This document shows, in pieces, positions 45,242 through 56,966 of a DNA stretch of 64,000 nt (within the stretch, counting starts at the first letter, position 1; every line of letters starts with the position of its first letter). Source of the stretch: Cunninghamia lanceolata (Eukaryota > Streptophyta > Pinopsida > Cupressales > Cupressaceae); assembly GCA_027924645.1 (NCBI GenBank), contig BSBN01000297.1, positions 7,812,001 to 7,876,000 on the forward strand. Direction: 5' to 3'. The notes under the pieces were generated by a model that was not told where the DNA came from, made no database searches, and saw nothing but the letters and a program-made list of their open reading frames with translations. Position numbers and translations under genes: made by a program.

Positions 45242-48200
45242 ATGATGTTGTGACTAAGAGAAGTAACATCATTTCAAAGAAGAAAAGGTATGGATGAAGG
45301 AAAAAGGATGCCCTAGCCACTTGAAGAAGTGATGAGGATGAATGATATAAGGATGGGATGCCCCCTTGAGAGGATGGGCGTGTTAGGGGAACATGAGTAT
45401 GCTCTCGATATGGATGAAAGGGGTTAGATAAGGTTAAGGGTTAGGAATAGATTTTTAGGTTGAAAGAGATAGTTGAAATAGATAATGGGTAAAGATAGGT
45501 TGAGAGGTGAAGAATCAAAGTGGATAGAGAAGATATAGTTATGCTGGTAGAGTATGTAGAGCAACCCTTATTTGATATAGCAAGAGGATATTATGCACCA
45601 AGGTATAAGGGACCATGGCGACTTTGTATCCTTTGCACGGACTTGATACTACAAACAAAAGGAGTATCCTTATACATAGGGTAATACAACCTTGTCTAGA
45701 CACAAGATTTGAATATTAGATGTAGTGATAAGAATATCCAATAGACATGCAAAATGCCATGCCCCATTCTCTGCTAATCATAACACACCAAGATATAAAT
45801 GGATCTAGGTGGCTTTGATAAAGCAAAAGAAGAAGATAGAAAAGATAAAAATAAAAACAAAAGACCAAATGATGACACAAGTCACACAACCATTGTATCT
45901 CTTGCCAAAGAGTTTAAGTGATGTTTGGATAGGTGCCTGATGACAAGAACGATATATCCCTAGATGAAGCTAGATGATGATTGTTTGTTTGAGATCAAAT
46001 GATGTGGTAATTGAGAAAGTGACTAGATATTTTCCATATAATCTTTTGAGTTCATCAAACCATCTGTGGAAGCCATAAGGATCTTCAAGTGCCATATGGA
46101 TGATTAGGATAAAATGGATTGGATTGGATGAAGGAGATGATTGGGATAAGATAATTAGATGGGCGATTATGGTTAGGATGGATGCTAGATTTGGTTGGAA
46201 GATTGATTTTTTTGGATTTTTTGAGATATTTTAGTTTTTTGGTTTTTTGGATTTTTTGGCAAGAAAAAAATAACAAAAAGACAATGGCTAACTTGACTTA
46301 ACAAGGAAATTGGTGCGAATTGCTTTGTAGCTAAAGTGGCTTTTAATGGTTTTGCATAAGGAAAACATGCCAAGCACATGAACAAACCTAGAATTATTCA
46401 AGTAGGAGTGTCATATCCCATGAACTCACTCAGGGGACTTCAATCTTCACAATTAGTAATGGTGATTTCCATCCCCTTGATACCATTTACCATTGCTTGG
46501 ATATATAGGGAGTGTAAGGTCATGTATCGCCTTACACCCCTTACCTTGGAGACTAAAGTCTTGCCCAAAGTTTATTCTATCTCAAACAATGGAGTTAATA
46601 GTGTGAGCTCTTCTCCCTTGCTGTAGCGATGCATCACAACATATGATGGCTAAAAGGTCTTATCTAGGATTTACAAGATTCTAGGGTAGTCCACTCAAAT
46701 ACGCAAGGTACAATGAGGCCCAAATCTGTGAACACTAGCCCATTGAAGGGATGTGGCATAAGTGGTTAATCAAACACCACATCACCTTGTGTCTGTAATC
46801 ACCTGGGGCCCAAGTCTATCCTAATGACTACGTAGCTAGATTGAGGTATAGGTAATTCTCTCCCCCTTTTGATATACCCCGCTAGAACATGTGGTTGGGT
46901 CATCCCTAGGGGTGATGAAATCCCCTAGTAGGCCACCTGAAGGGAACGAACACTATTCACTTTTGATCCCTAGGCTTGCACGAAGTGCAAGGGGAGAGCA
47001 TACGTGAGATAATTCCCCCATGATTGAACCAATAAACAAAGGGATAATGAAGGGGTTTTTGATCTCCAAGATCGCGAAAAGGTGCAAGGAGAGAGCATAC
47101 ACCCATTTCAAAATCTGAAGACAAAGCAAACAATGTTCAATTACTATCCCCCTAGATTAAACTAAGTGCCTAGATTAGTGAGAAAAAATGACCTTTGATT
47201 TGTGGTTTCGATGGTTTTCTCTTTGATAAGTGACTCTACAAAATATTTTTGAGTGGTTTCAATAGTTTTGGTCTTTGACATGCGAAGGATACAAACAAAT
47301 GTTAAGAAAAAAGAGCTAAATCTGATAAAATCTAAAAATGAAGAGTTGATACATAAAAATAGATTTAATGAGCAGATTCTACACAAAATTCTACGACAAT
47401 TCATCAAATTTCATTAATATATGTAAAATATATGCTCAAAGGAAGTTTACAAACAAAGCTCAACTTCAAGCAATTATACCTAAAAAATATGATGAAATCT
47501 GCTGACGAGGTTTTAACACTACTACGAAGCTAGGCAAACCATCTTTCCAATGCCTCTGATTTTGTGAAAATCTGACACCCCTATCAAAATTTATGCAAGT
47601 TTTAAAAAAATAGCCTATTTTAGTATGAAAGAGAGCAAAAGCAAGCTCTAGCAGTCTCTGTTAACCTTGGCGGTTAGTAGACATTTGATCACAAGAGTTG
47701 TTAACGACTCGTGGTTAAGTCTAGCAGTTATGTTTAATAGTTAGCCATTGGCGGTTATGTTTAACAACTAGGTGTTGGCGGTCACAGTTTATATGACCAT
47801 TGGCTGCTAGCTTAGGCCCCCTTGTTGAGAGGAACCACGGGTCAAGGTGCCCATGTGACCATGGGGCAATGATTGGAAAACTATCTAGGGATCTTCACTG
47901 TTGGCTCAGGCGGTTCGAAGGAAACCCCAATGGTGAAGCTAGAAGCTATCAACGCCACTTGCGACCTGCTAAACCAAAGCCACCTATGACCTCTCAACCT
48001 AGGGTAAAAACAAATTATACAGTCACGGGGAGAAACAAAATAAGCTATGCAAACCAACAGATAAAAGACAATCTCCAAGGGATAAGAATATCCTACAAAC
48101 AAACAAACACCCCTATGCAGGCAAAAGATGAATCGAATGGATAAAACCCACAGATAAAGGCTGCCCCTATGCTGCAGAGCTGTATGGATCCGTATGGTCT

Positions 48201-48444
48201 GTACTATATAGATTACTATAGTACGGATATACAAACAAAGGTTAGCTAAAAAAATTTCAAAATTTATCCTATGATGAAAATTAACAAATTCTATATACTT
48301 ACTAGGGTTTTTGGGCCTCTCGGACGCAACAACAAGGTTCATTTTAGCTTAGGAGGCCTTCTACAACAAGTGACCCCAGATCTTGCCCAAAATACCTTTA
48401 AATTTGCAAAAAAACTCAAAATCTTGCAAAAAGCTGGGTTAAAA
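45242..48444 (-). other. Interior of element E, no recognisable gene
   Basis: The longest frames (47881-48342 minus, 153 codons; 47800-48144 plus, 114 codons; 46378-46626 plus, 82 codons) overlap or lack any motif. The sequence between 47640 and 47790 repeats GGCGGTTA and AGCAGTTA words. I treat the interior as non-coding. Confidence 0.5.
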
Positions 48445-48458
48445 CACCGGGCGTGCCA
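48445..48458 (-). other. Primer binding site of element E
   Basis: On the minus strand TGGCACGCCCGGTG lies three bases after the LTR end. It differs from the tRNA-Met site used by most other elements here. The tRNA is not assigned. Confidence 0.6.
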
Positions 48459-48461
48459 GAA

Positions 48462-49090
48462 TGAAATCCAAAAATTCATGCAAAGAAAATAACATAAACA
48501 TGCAAATCAAACAAGAATGCAAATACCTTCAAACCTTGTGTAAAATTAGACCTCTGATGAGATGGAATGGAGTGCACCCAAGTTCGATTGATTTGTCTTT
48601 TTAGATGAATTTGTGGGCTACTCACACAACCAACATAACTCTGCTATGAAAATGAAAAATATGAAATTGTATGAATGTGCGTACAAAAGTGTGTGAGGGT
48701 TTGAAATGGAAAAGGAAGTTCAATTTATAGAAGGAGAGCCCGAATAAAGTGAATGGCTAGGATTAGAAGGGTGAGGGATGAGATGGATGGCTAGGATTGA
48801 AAGCCAATTTTAATGCTCATGAAGCACCATAAATGAGGATGTAGGTCACTAAAATAAGGAGGGGAGTGGGAATAAATGAGATTTTTAATTGATTTTAGAG
48901 AGGAAGTGCTTATGACACACATTTAAGAAGGTTAAAAATAGGGATGTGAGTGGGATACTTTAAATAATAAAATTATTTAAATTATGAGAGACAAGTGGCA
49001 TGTGAGAGATAATTTAAATAAATATTTAATTTATTTAAATTAATTGAAGGATTATGCGAATTAAATAAATAGAATTTATTTAACTTGACT
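48462..49090 (-). repeat. 5' LTR of element E, truncated
   Basis: It matches 44444-45080 and stops abruptly at LTR D sequence (CTGGCC...) near 49090. Confidence 0.8.
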
Positions 49091-49673
49091 GGCCTTTGTT
49101 ATAAAGGAAATCCCAAAATTTAGTTTACTAGGCAATTTATGGTGATAGGGCAAGGATCAAAGTCAAATATCATTACTTTTTTCAAGTTTTCATGGCCTCC
49201 AGATCTAATCCCTACTCGTAGCGCAATTTCAATTTTTTCCGCAACAATGTTTAGATGTCAGCATTAAAAATATGAGAATTAAAAAAATAAAACAATTTTA
49301 ATTGCTTTAATTTGGGCATTTAAATTAAAATTATTGATTTTAGCAATATTTTACTTTCAAAGTCAAAATGCAAGGTGGAGGAGTTTTATTTTAAAATTCC
49401 CATGCAAAGAGAATTGGGGAAAAATAAAGTTTAAAAAATGTGCGATGGAAATGTTTTAAAAAATCTTTGGCATTTTCTAAAGTCTCAAAGGCATCAAAAT
49501 TGGAGGTGAGAATATTTGTTTTCCCGTGCATCAAAGGTGAAGTGAAAATTATGAAGTTAATTTTCTTCACACACTGCGCATCCTTTCAAAGTACCATCCA
49601 ACCTAAAGTTGTGCTATGGTAAATGGATGAGTTGCTTTTATTTGATTTGGCTCTCCAATTTTTGAGGTCCAGA
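49089..49673 (+). repeat. 3' LTR of element D, second piece
   Basis: It matches 29454-30040 and ends where homology to LTR D1 stops at 49673. About 2.1 kb of the LTR is missing. Confidence 0.75.
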
Positions 49674-49680
49674 TAATGAG

Positions 49681-51116
49681 TGTCAGGTAGCACTCTTCTA
49701 AACATGCCTTTTTACTCCCTTTTTCTCATCTTTATACACTACTTGTCCTGGTAATTGCACTATAGGAATTGTGAAGTCTTGTTTTAATTATGCTAATAAG
49801 AGATGAAATGCTGAAGTTACTGTTATGATGAGAAGACCTATGTTTGAAGTGAAACTAACAGAATTATGTAGAATTATCTCTATTTGGTTTCACAGGTATC
49901 CATTGCTCAGGTGGAAGATAGTTTTGGGAACTCTAGAGATGATCCTAAATATCTCCGGAGCTGAGAAGGAAGGACACTACACAACACTCCAACATTTTCC
50001 AGCTTTATTGGAGAATCTTTAGAGTTGATGTTGTAGGATAGAGAAGACTGATGATCATGAAGACCTCTGGAGCTGTGCTTTAATACAATTTGAAGGTGCC
50101 TCTAGAGCTATTGGCAACTACACAGAGTCTCTGGAGCTGCACAGGATCTCCGAAGCTGAACAGAGTCTCTAATGCCACTAACTACAAGAATCTCTAGAGT
50201 TTTGAGGAGCTATGGAGTTCTGCATATCTAGGCTTGGGTGTCCACAAAGATAACTCTAGTGGTCCAAGGGGAGACAATGCACTTTTATTTGTTTTTGCAT
50301 GAGATTACATGATTTCTCATAGTTCGCTGTTTTGGGAAGTTAAGTTCCTTTTTACCAGGGCCTCCATGACATGTTATTGTTAAAAGTCAAACTCTAGATT
50401 TAGTGACACCTTCAGTGTAACTTAAGTCCGTTTTAAGATTTGCATGATTATACTTTTGATAGATAGTTTCATGTTTTAGTTCTAAGAATAAGATATCTTT
50501 TATATCTCAAGTAGAACTGATAGGAAAGATAGTTAACTCCAGAAATATGATTTCACCTAGACTGATATATATGGACGGAGATAACAAAATAAGATAATAG
50601 ATTTTTAGCAGATGTTTATGTAATTTCATTCTTCAACAGAAATATATATTTTTGAATACAATATACTTTAGATAGACTGGATTAAGGAAAGCAGTACTGT
50701 TATACTTTTGCTCTGAAATCTTTGTTTAGCCTTTAGTTCTAAAGGTGTGGAGCAAGGGCCTACTCCCACCAACAGATAAGAGGCTAGTATATTCTCTATT
50801 TTATTATGTTATTGTATATTTCTTAAATATAGTTTATCAATTACTATTAAAGCAATTTTGTTTCTGTTTAATGAACGTTTAGCTTTTGTGTGAATCAGAT
50901 AGATCATTTCAGTAGATTACTGTTTTAGTTCTTAGATTAGGTTTTCCTTTCAAGTAAGTAGTTAAAAGCATTAGTTTGATTAATTAGGGAAGTTCAATTC
51001 AATAGATTAGTTAAGGACTTCTGATTATCAAGTTTCTATTGTAGACAACCATGGACACAACCCTAGATTTGACACATAAAACATGATTAAATGCCAAGGT
51101 ACAATGACCCTTGTCA
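49681..51116 (+). repeat. Candidate 5' LTR of element G (about 1.4 kb)
   Basis: It is bounded by TG at 49681, right after the break in LTR D, and by CTTGTCA before the primer site. No second copy is in the window, so only its 3' end is well supported. At 50060-50215 CTCTGGAGCT-like words recur about seven times. Confidence 0.45.
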
Positions 51117-51120
51117 TTTT

Positions 51121-51138
51121 TGGCGTTGTTGTCAGGGA
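51121..51138 (+). other. Primer binding site of element G
   Basis: TGGCGTTGTTGTCAGGGA is a variant of the TGGCGCCGTTGCCGGGGA site common in plant gypsy elements of the Tat/Athila group. Confidence 0.75.
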
Positions 51139-51195
51139 TAGTGTGTTAATAGCAACCCTAGTTAGTAGTCCCATTTAGGATTAGATTAATTTTAC

Positions 51196-53520
51196 ATGGT
51201 TAGACCTAGAGATCCAAAAAGTAGATACATTAAGCAGACACCCCAACCACAACCTATAGGTGAAACTAGTGGGGTAGGACAAGATCTTGTTGAAAAGGAA
51301 GAACATTTAGGACCTACCTTGGAAATCACACAATAATTAGATATCCCCACAAGCCCTCAAAACCTTACACTCTCTGAGTACATCCAAGAACTATAGGTGA
51401 AACACCAAGTAGATCTGTTAAGGGGATCCACTTTACCAAAAACTCAAATTGAATCTTGGAAGGAAGAAGCATCACAAGAAGAACCATTAAACATGGGGGA
51501 CAATCATGACTAGGTAGATCCTCTGCAGGAGAATGCAAGAACTTTTTCATATCCCATTGTCCTCAACCCTGGGGAAAATGCCCCTATGAAAAACATTTCA
51601 CCTGCAAATCTTCCAACATTCAGGGGACTTCCTTCTAAGGATCCAGATTAGTTCCTCTTTGAGTTCAAAGTCTTATGTCAAACATATGACTATGGATCTG
51701 ACAACGAAAAGCTCAAATGTTTCCCATCTACACTGAAAGATTTTGCCATGAGGTGGTTCATGGGCTTAGCCCCAGATTCTATCCGCTCATGGGAACAAAT
51801 GGAAATGAAGTTCTTGGACAAATACTGGGACTATTGCAGAATTAGTGATAGAAAGGAAGAGTAGTTTAGAACTAAACATAAAGAGGAGGAAAGCTTAGAG
51901 GACTACCTAGGTAGATTCAACTTTTCCCTTAGAAGGTATGGCAACCCTATAGCACATAACTTGGCCAAAACCTTGTTCATGAGAGGGTTAGATAAGGAGT
52001 CAAAGAAAGGACTAGATCTAATGGGAATAGGGAATATCAACAAAATGGACATGCCTACAATTGAGGAAATCTACAGAAACTACTCTAGAACACAAGATGG
52101 AGTAAGAGTACCAAGGCATTTTAAAGGGAAAGATGATATAGGGTAGTTAATGGAGGAGTTTGAAAACCCAAAAACATATATCTTAGTTAGCTGAATACCA
52201 CTTTAGATGGGATTCAAGCTAAAAATAGAATAACTGAACCACTATCAATTTACTACCCTAGATGCAGAAATAAACATCTTTTGAGAGAGTGCCCATTGGA
52301 TAAATCTAAGATCTACCATATCTGTGACAAAGAACACCCTACTAGTCACTGTGATCAACTCCCAGCCTTAAAAAGAATGCCCAAATAGAAGAGGAGTTGA
52401 ACTATGTAGGGAAAAAATAAGTTGGTCATTTCCCTTACAACCAATACCCAACTTATGCTTTTTATAGGGGCCCTTCAAATTGGGGAAATAACCAATGGAA
52501 TCTAGCCTAACATGGACCTCAAAACATTCCTCCATGGGTGCCAAAAGACTAGTCAAGCCAACAATGGAAAAACTAGCAATGGCAAAACCAACCTTGGAGT
52601 AATTAGCAATGGCCACAACAATTTCCATCACAATTTGGACCATAAAACATGCAGCCTTAGTGGAGTCCTCAGTAGAGCTATAATCAACAATTCCAAGGAC
52701 AACCTAGATGTTTTCAACACCAACAACAAGCACTTCTAACTGGACCAACAAACACACAGGGATAGTCTCAAAATGAGCCAGTTAGTCAACCACCCTTACC
52801 AGCTCAACCTATAACAAACCCATGAAATAAATAGGGAACATTTGTAAACATGACTGAGCAGGAAAACATGGTTGGTATAAATGCTATTTATTTAAATAAC
52901 CTCCAGCTACATTATGGGAAAGCTCTTCCAAGACCATCTCCTCCACTCATAGTTAAAGTAATAGATGACATGGAACCTGAAAATCCATCCACTCAACCCC
53001 AGGGGGAGATTACAGTAGAAAAAGTTCCATAAGAACAACCCTCAGGTAACTCTGAAGTTCCTCCTAAAGGAACAAATTCAAAGATCACTTCCAAAGCTAC
53101 TTCCAAAACACACTCTGGAGCCGCTCTGGAGATTGAAAAGCGAGCACCATGCCCAGAACAAATCATACAACATTTTCTCCAAAAAATAGTCCTACAAAAA
53201 TAAGTCCAACCCACCATTGAATCAAAACTACTGTAGGAAATCAGGCAACTAAACATTGAAATTCCACTCCTCCAGGCAATCAGGGATGTTCTTGAATTGA
53301 ATCAATTTATCAAACAACATTGTGTTAAGACTTGGGGTAGGAAGAAAAACTTTCCTACCACCATTCAGGTGGAAGGAAAACTAGTGGATCTTCTAGTGGG
53401 AGAAATGCTCCTCCAAAAGTATGGGGATCATGGGAACTCTATCATAACAGTCCACATCCCAGGAGTTGAAATATCCAATGTTTTAGTTGACTTAGGAGCA
53501 ATAATAAATGTCATGATTAT
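51196..53520 (+). pseudogene. Gypsy gag and protease remnant (element G)
   Basis: The first frame (ATG 51196 to 52146) contains LPTFRGLPSKDPD, FPSTLKDFAMRWFMGL and SIRSWEQMEMKFLDKYWDYC, a typical Tat/Athila-type gag, with several TAA/TAG stops. A second frame carries two zinc knuckles near 52263-52350 (CRNKHLLREC-type and CDKEHPTSHC). A third frame from 52850 gives the linker, and then the protease near 53465-53520 (VLVDLGAIINVM, matching the DLGAS active site with Ser changed to Ile). At least two frameshifts. No polymerase. Confidence 0.8.
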
Positions 53521-53569
53521 AATCCTCAAACACAAAACCAATAGTGGAAGACATCATAAAACCCATGGT

Positions 53570-54121
53570 CATAACAGTGGTGAGAAAACCAACAATGGCA
53601 AAATCCCAATGTAGGTTACTTGTAACCATCGTAGGTTATACCTCAACAGCCAGCATTAATGCCAAACACTAATGCATCTACACCTACTTCGCCTAGAGCA
53701 ACACAACTGCCTGCTCAACCTGCACCTAACCAAAACAATAATCTTGCCCAACATGCTTATTCTAACAAACCTCTGTAATATTCGACCTATGAGGTCAAAG
53801 TTAGCAATGTGTAGTTGCAGTCAGGAAGAATGCTAGATGGACCAACTTCACCGCTCATCACAGAACTCCCAGAAGAAGAAAATGTTGGTAACGGTGACAT
53901 ACATATCAATAACCAGTATGACCACCCTAAGCAACTAGCACCACAGGTAGAGGTAGAAACTAATAAGCCCCCATTTCCTTAGAGATTAAACATACAGAAG
54001 CAAGAACCTAAACTTGAGTTTGACTATCTGGGCCAATTAAAGGATGTTTGTATTAAGATCCCCTTGTTCTAGGTTATTAAGAATGTTCCCATTTACAAAA
54101 AGATAGTGTAAGAACTATTGG
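53570..54121 (+). pseudogene. Second copy of gag tail and linker, downstream of protease (element G)
   Basis: A Pro/Gln/Asn-rich stretch (for example LPAQPAPNQNNNLAQH) is followed by LGQLKDVCIKIPLF and VIKNVPIYKKIV. This linker normally precedes protease, yet a protease lies upstream and none follows. It is therefore a partial duplication or a join of two related elements. Four or more in-frame stops. Confidence 0.6.
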
Positions 54122-54941
54122 TGTAGGAGCATCCCAAGTTGCAGAGCAATCTTGCATCAACCAAAAATATTTGCATTCTTTTGTTTTCTTTCATTTTCAA
54201 TTTAGTTCAATCATTTGTAGTTTCAACATTTTGTACCACATTTTACCGCATCTTCATATAAGATCTTGCAGAGTAGGACTTAGCATCTACATAGCGTCAT
54301 CTACATTATATTCAGATTTCAAGTGATTTGGATTTGTTTCCTGAAAGTTATCGCTATTAGAAGATCATCAATTTTCACATAATAGAGCATCTAGACAGTC
54401 AGTTGAAGGAGAAGGTTTGCGGAGCACTTTCATAACTTGTAGAGCCTAATGGAACATCATACATGGCACATAAGGACTAGATAGACCTTCCTTGAGGTCC
54501 GCACCAAATTTTATTCATTTGCAGAGCAATACCATATGTTGTAGGCCGACCTACTTGTTTCTACATGCTACACCTTTCATTGGAGATTGTAACCTCTTGT
54601 GGCCGACGTGGAGGATTTTATAAGCTTGGAAACTATATATAGATCTATAAGATGCATTAAGAATTTAGTTAGAATATTTCATAAGATCGATAGTGAAATT
54701 CTTTTCTGGAAGGCACTTTTCAATGCCATATCTTTCATATCTGTTGTAACTTGGAAAGTAGGCCTGTGAGCCCTTTGATTGTAGCCTGCATGTTGCTGGC
54801 ATATGAGCATTGTAATTCTTTGATATACCAATTATATTAATCTTCCATTGAATTCTATAATTGTGTTGTTTTCGTTGTGTTTACTCTAGCTGCATGGTTT
54901 GGATAGTTCATTCTTTGAACCCTCCTGTCATGACTGCACCA
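54122..54941 (+). repeat. 5' LTR of element H (about 820 bp)
   Basis: It starts TGTAGGAGCATCCC within element G sequence and ends GCACCA before the primer site. No second copy is in the window. Confidence 0.65.
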
Positions 54942-54943
54942 AG

Positions 54944-54955
54944 TGGTATCAGAGC
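54944..54955 (+). other. Primer binding site of element H
   Basis: TGGTATCAGAGC, an exact tRNA-iMet site. Confidence 0.9.
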
Positions 54956-55127
54956 AAAGTTCTAAATCCTTTGGGAAGTGAAGGCATTCTGTAAGGTCTT
55001 GTGGTGAATAGAATGCTGATCTAAGGCAGTCTACTTGCATTTTTCAATAGAGCACTGATTGTGAGGTAGTTTCTACCTTGCAGCCAGATCGTCAAATTGA
55101 GGAAGTTGTACTGGATCCTAGGAAGAG

Positions 55128-56966
55128 ATGCCACCAAGGAGGATGCCTGCTATGGCCAATGTTGCTGGAAGAATGAAAGAAATGATTGAGATGATGAGGA
55201 CAATGAAAGTTTGATTGGATGTTGTAGAAGAAGATAGAAGAAGAGGACTAAACCCTAGACATGATGCCGAAAGTGACGATGAAAAATTTCAATCTGCTAA
55301 CCAAAAGGAAGAAGCTCTAGAAGAAGAAGAATCAGATCAGGTGAGGATGTTGAAATCTATTTCTAAAATTGGTAAGAGAACTAGAGTGGAAGTACCAAAC
55401 TATATTGGAAATTTGAATCCCGAGGAATTGAATGATTGGATAAATGACTTGGAAGAATACTTTGATTATGAAGAAATTGAAGATCTGGAGAGAGTGAGAT
55501 TTGCTAAAACTAAGTTGAAAGGACATGCTACTATTTGGTGGAAAGAAGTTCAATTGGATAGGATTAGGAGAGAAAAATAGAAGATCATAAAATGGGATAG
55601 GATGGGGACAAAGTTGAAAAGTCAGTTCATACCTGTTGACTATGAGTTGTAATTGTTGAAAAGATTGCAAAACCTAAGGCAAAAGGAGAAATCTATGGAG
55701 TATATTGAAGAGTTTCATAAGATGATCATAAGGATTGGACATAGTGAAGCAAGCAAGGAGAAAGTGGAAAGATACATAAATGGATTGAGGATGAACATTC
55801 AAGAAGAACTAAGTCTGGTTGGGATGATAACAATAGAAGAAGCATATCAGTTTGCATTGAAAGTTGAAGACAAGTTGAATAAGAAGCATGAGCAAAGGTA
55901 GAGATGTAGAGGAGATAAATTTCAAAGAGGTAGAACACATTCTGGAGGAGAAAGATCATATGTGGAGCAAAACAAAGAAAGTAGCCCATACAAGAAGGAA
56001 GACAAAGATAACAATTCATATTAGAGAGATGACAAAAGTTTCTACCGCAACAACAGAGGGAATCATAATTCTTACCGCAATGAAGGATATAGGAGAGATG
56101 AAAGAGGGTTTGACAAAAGATCATTTACAGGAAATTGTTTTAAGTGTGGAGGTGAAGGAAACAAAGCATTTGAATGTCATCGAGGAAGTACAAGCAAGAG
56201 AAAAAAGAATAGTACAAGAGCAACTTATGCAGAGGAAGAACCTATTGGATCACCTAGTTAAGTTGGAAAGCCAAAGAAAGGAGAATCATTAGTCATGAGG
56301 AGAGCATTGTTTCAAGTAGAGACAATTGAGGAACCACCACAAAGGAAAAGTTTATTTTAGACCATATGCAAATCAGGAGGTAAATGTTGTAAGGTTATCA
56401 TTGATAGTGGAAGTACTGATAATTTGGTTTCAGAGGAGATGGTGGCTAAGTTAAACCTGGGGAGATTGAAACATCCTAAGCCTTACAAGATAGCATGGAT
56501 TCAAGATGAACACAAGGTACTGGTGAGTGAACAATGTTTGGTAAAATTTCATATAGGATCTTATCATGATGAAGTATTGTGTGATATTATGCCGATGGAT
56601 GTATGTCATATATTGTTGGGTAGACCATGGTAGTATGATAGAAAGGCTATACATGATGGGAGAAGGAATACTTGTACTATAACATCTAATGAGAAGAAAC
56701 ATATCTTGATACCTTTGGAAGATGAGCCTAAAAGTGTAGTATGTAGAACTACTAGAATATGTTTGGTAGATGGAAGGAAGTTTCTGGATGGATTGAGACA
56801 TGAGAATATGTGTTTTGATTTGATTCCTAAGAAGTACGGAGCCCTAAGTGTAGAGACTGTTATTGGGAAAGAAGAAGAACCACTGCCAAAAGAGATAACT
56901 GAATTGTTGACAGAGTACCAAGTTATCATATTAGATAATGTGCTTGAAGGATTGCCACCAATCTGA
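55128..56966 (+). pseudogene. Gypsy gag-protease of element H with stops
   Basis: One frame from the ATG at 55128 runs to 56966 without a frameshift, but with about nine stops (for example 55578, 55650, 55899 and 56631). Gag domain about 55380-55890 (ATIWWKEV, YINGLRMNIQEEL). Zinc knuckle 56136-56177 reads CFKCGGEGNKAFEC, with Asn where His is expected. Protease DSG lies near 56403 and LLGRPW near 56616. The frame ends in NVLEGLPPI, the conserved lead-in to reverse transcriptase. It is the closest relative in the window to the intact protein of element B. Confidence 0.85.

Larger units (their letters stand above)
44444..49090 (-). mobile_element. Element E: reverse-oriented non-autonomous LTR element
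   Basis: Direct repeats of 781 bp (44444-45224) and about 629 bp (48462-49090) flank 3.2 kb. TGTAGACACC on the minus strand marks the LTR start and a TTTCA end the other side. The primer site and purine tract both read on the minus strand. The upstream LTR (48462-49090) has lost its first 150 or so bases, together with about 30 bases of the host LTR D, so no target duplication remains. No gag or pol motif was found inside. Confidence 0.75.
29054..49673 (+). mobile_element. Element D: large Ty3/gypsy retrotransposon, Tat-like gag, no pol seen, hosting later insertions
   Basis: The 5' LTR is 29054-about 32166. A broken 3' LTR matches its first kilobase at 44080-44443 and 49089-49673. Between them lie a primer binding site, an antisense ORF, gag and an unknown ORF, interrupted by copia C (34335-41343); element E interrupts the 3' LTR. 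Linking the LTRs and gag into one element rests on matching orientation and order. The right end is truncated at 49673, where homology to the 5' LTR stops, so no target duplication can be tested. Confidence 0.65.
49681..54121 (+). mobile_element. Element G: Ty3/gypsy retrotransposon, 5' part, cut by element H
   Basis: A candidate 5' LTR, a TTTGGCG-type primer site, and a gag-protease remnant follow in order. The 3' portion is not seen; H begins at 54122 within a gag-protease linker. Lineage by gag and primer site resembles Tat/Athila elements. Confidence 0.7.
54122..56963 (+). mobile_element. Element H: Ty3/gypsy retrotransposon, truncated at the start of reverse transcriptase
   Basis: An LTR of about 820 bp, a tRNA-Met primer site, gag, protease and the first reverse-transcriptase linker residues are present; the sequence then switches to element L at 56964. 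The gag-protease resembles that of element B in order and motifs. Confidence 0.8.

Noticed and set aside
47881..48342. 153-codon minus-strand frame in element E
   Set aside because: No motif, overlaps a plus-strand frame of similar length, and its composition (Ile, Leu, Tyr, Phe) is what AT-rich DNA gives by chance.
55332..56124. Minus-strand frames of 112 and 132 codons opposite gag of element H
   Set aside because: Complement of an A-rich gag; no motif.
55888..56292. 134-codon plus-strand frame overlapping gag of element H
   Set aside because: It is in a different frame from the gag-protease, which carries the zinc knuckle and protease motifs; this one is a shadow.
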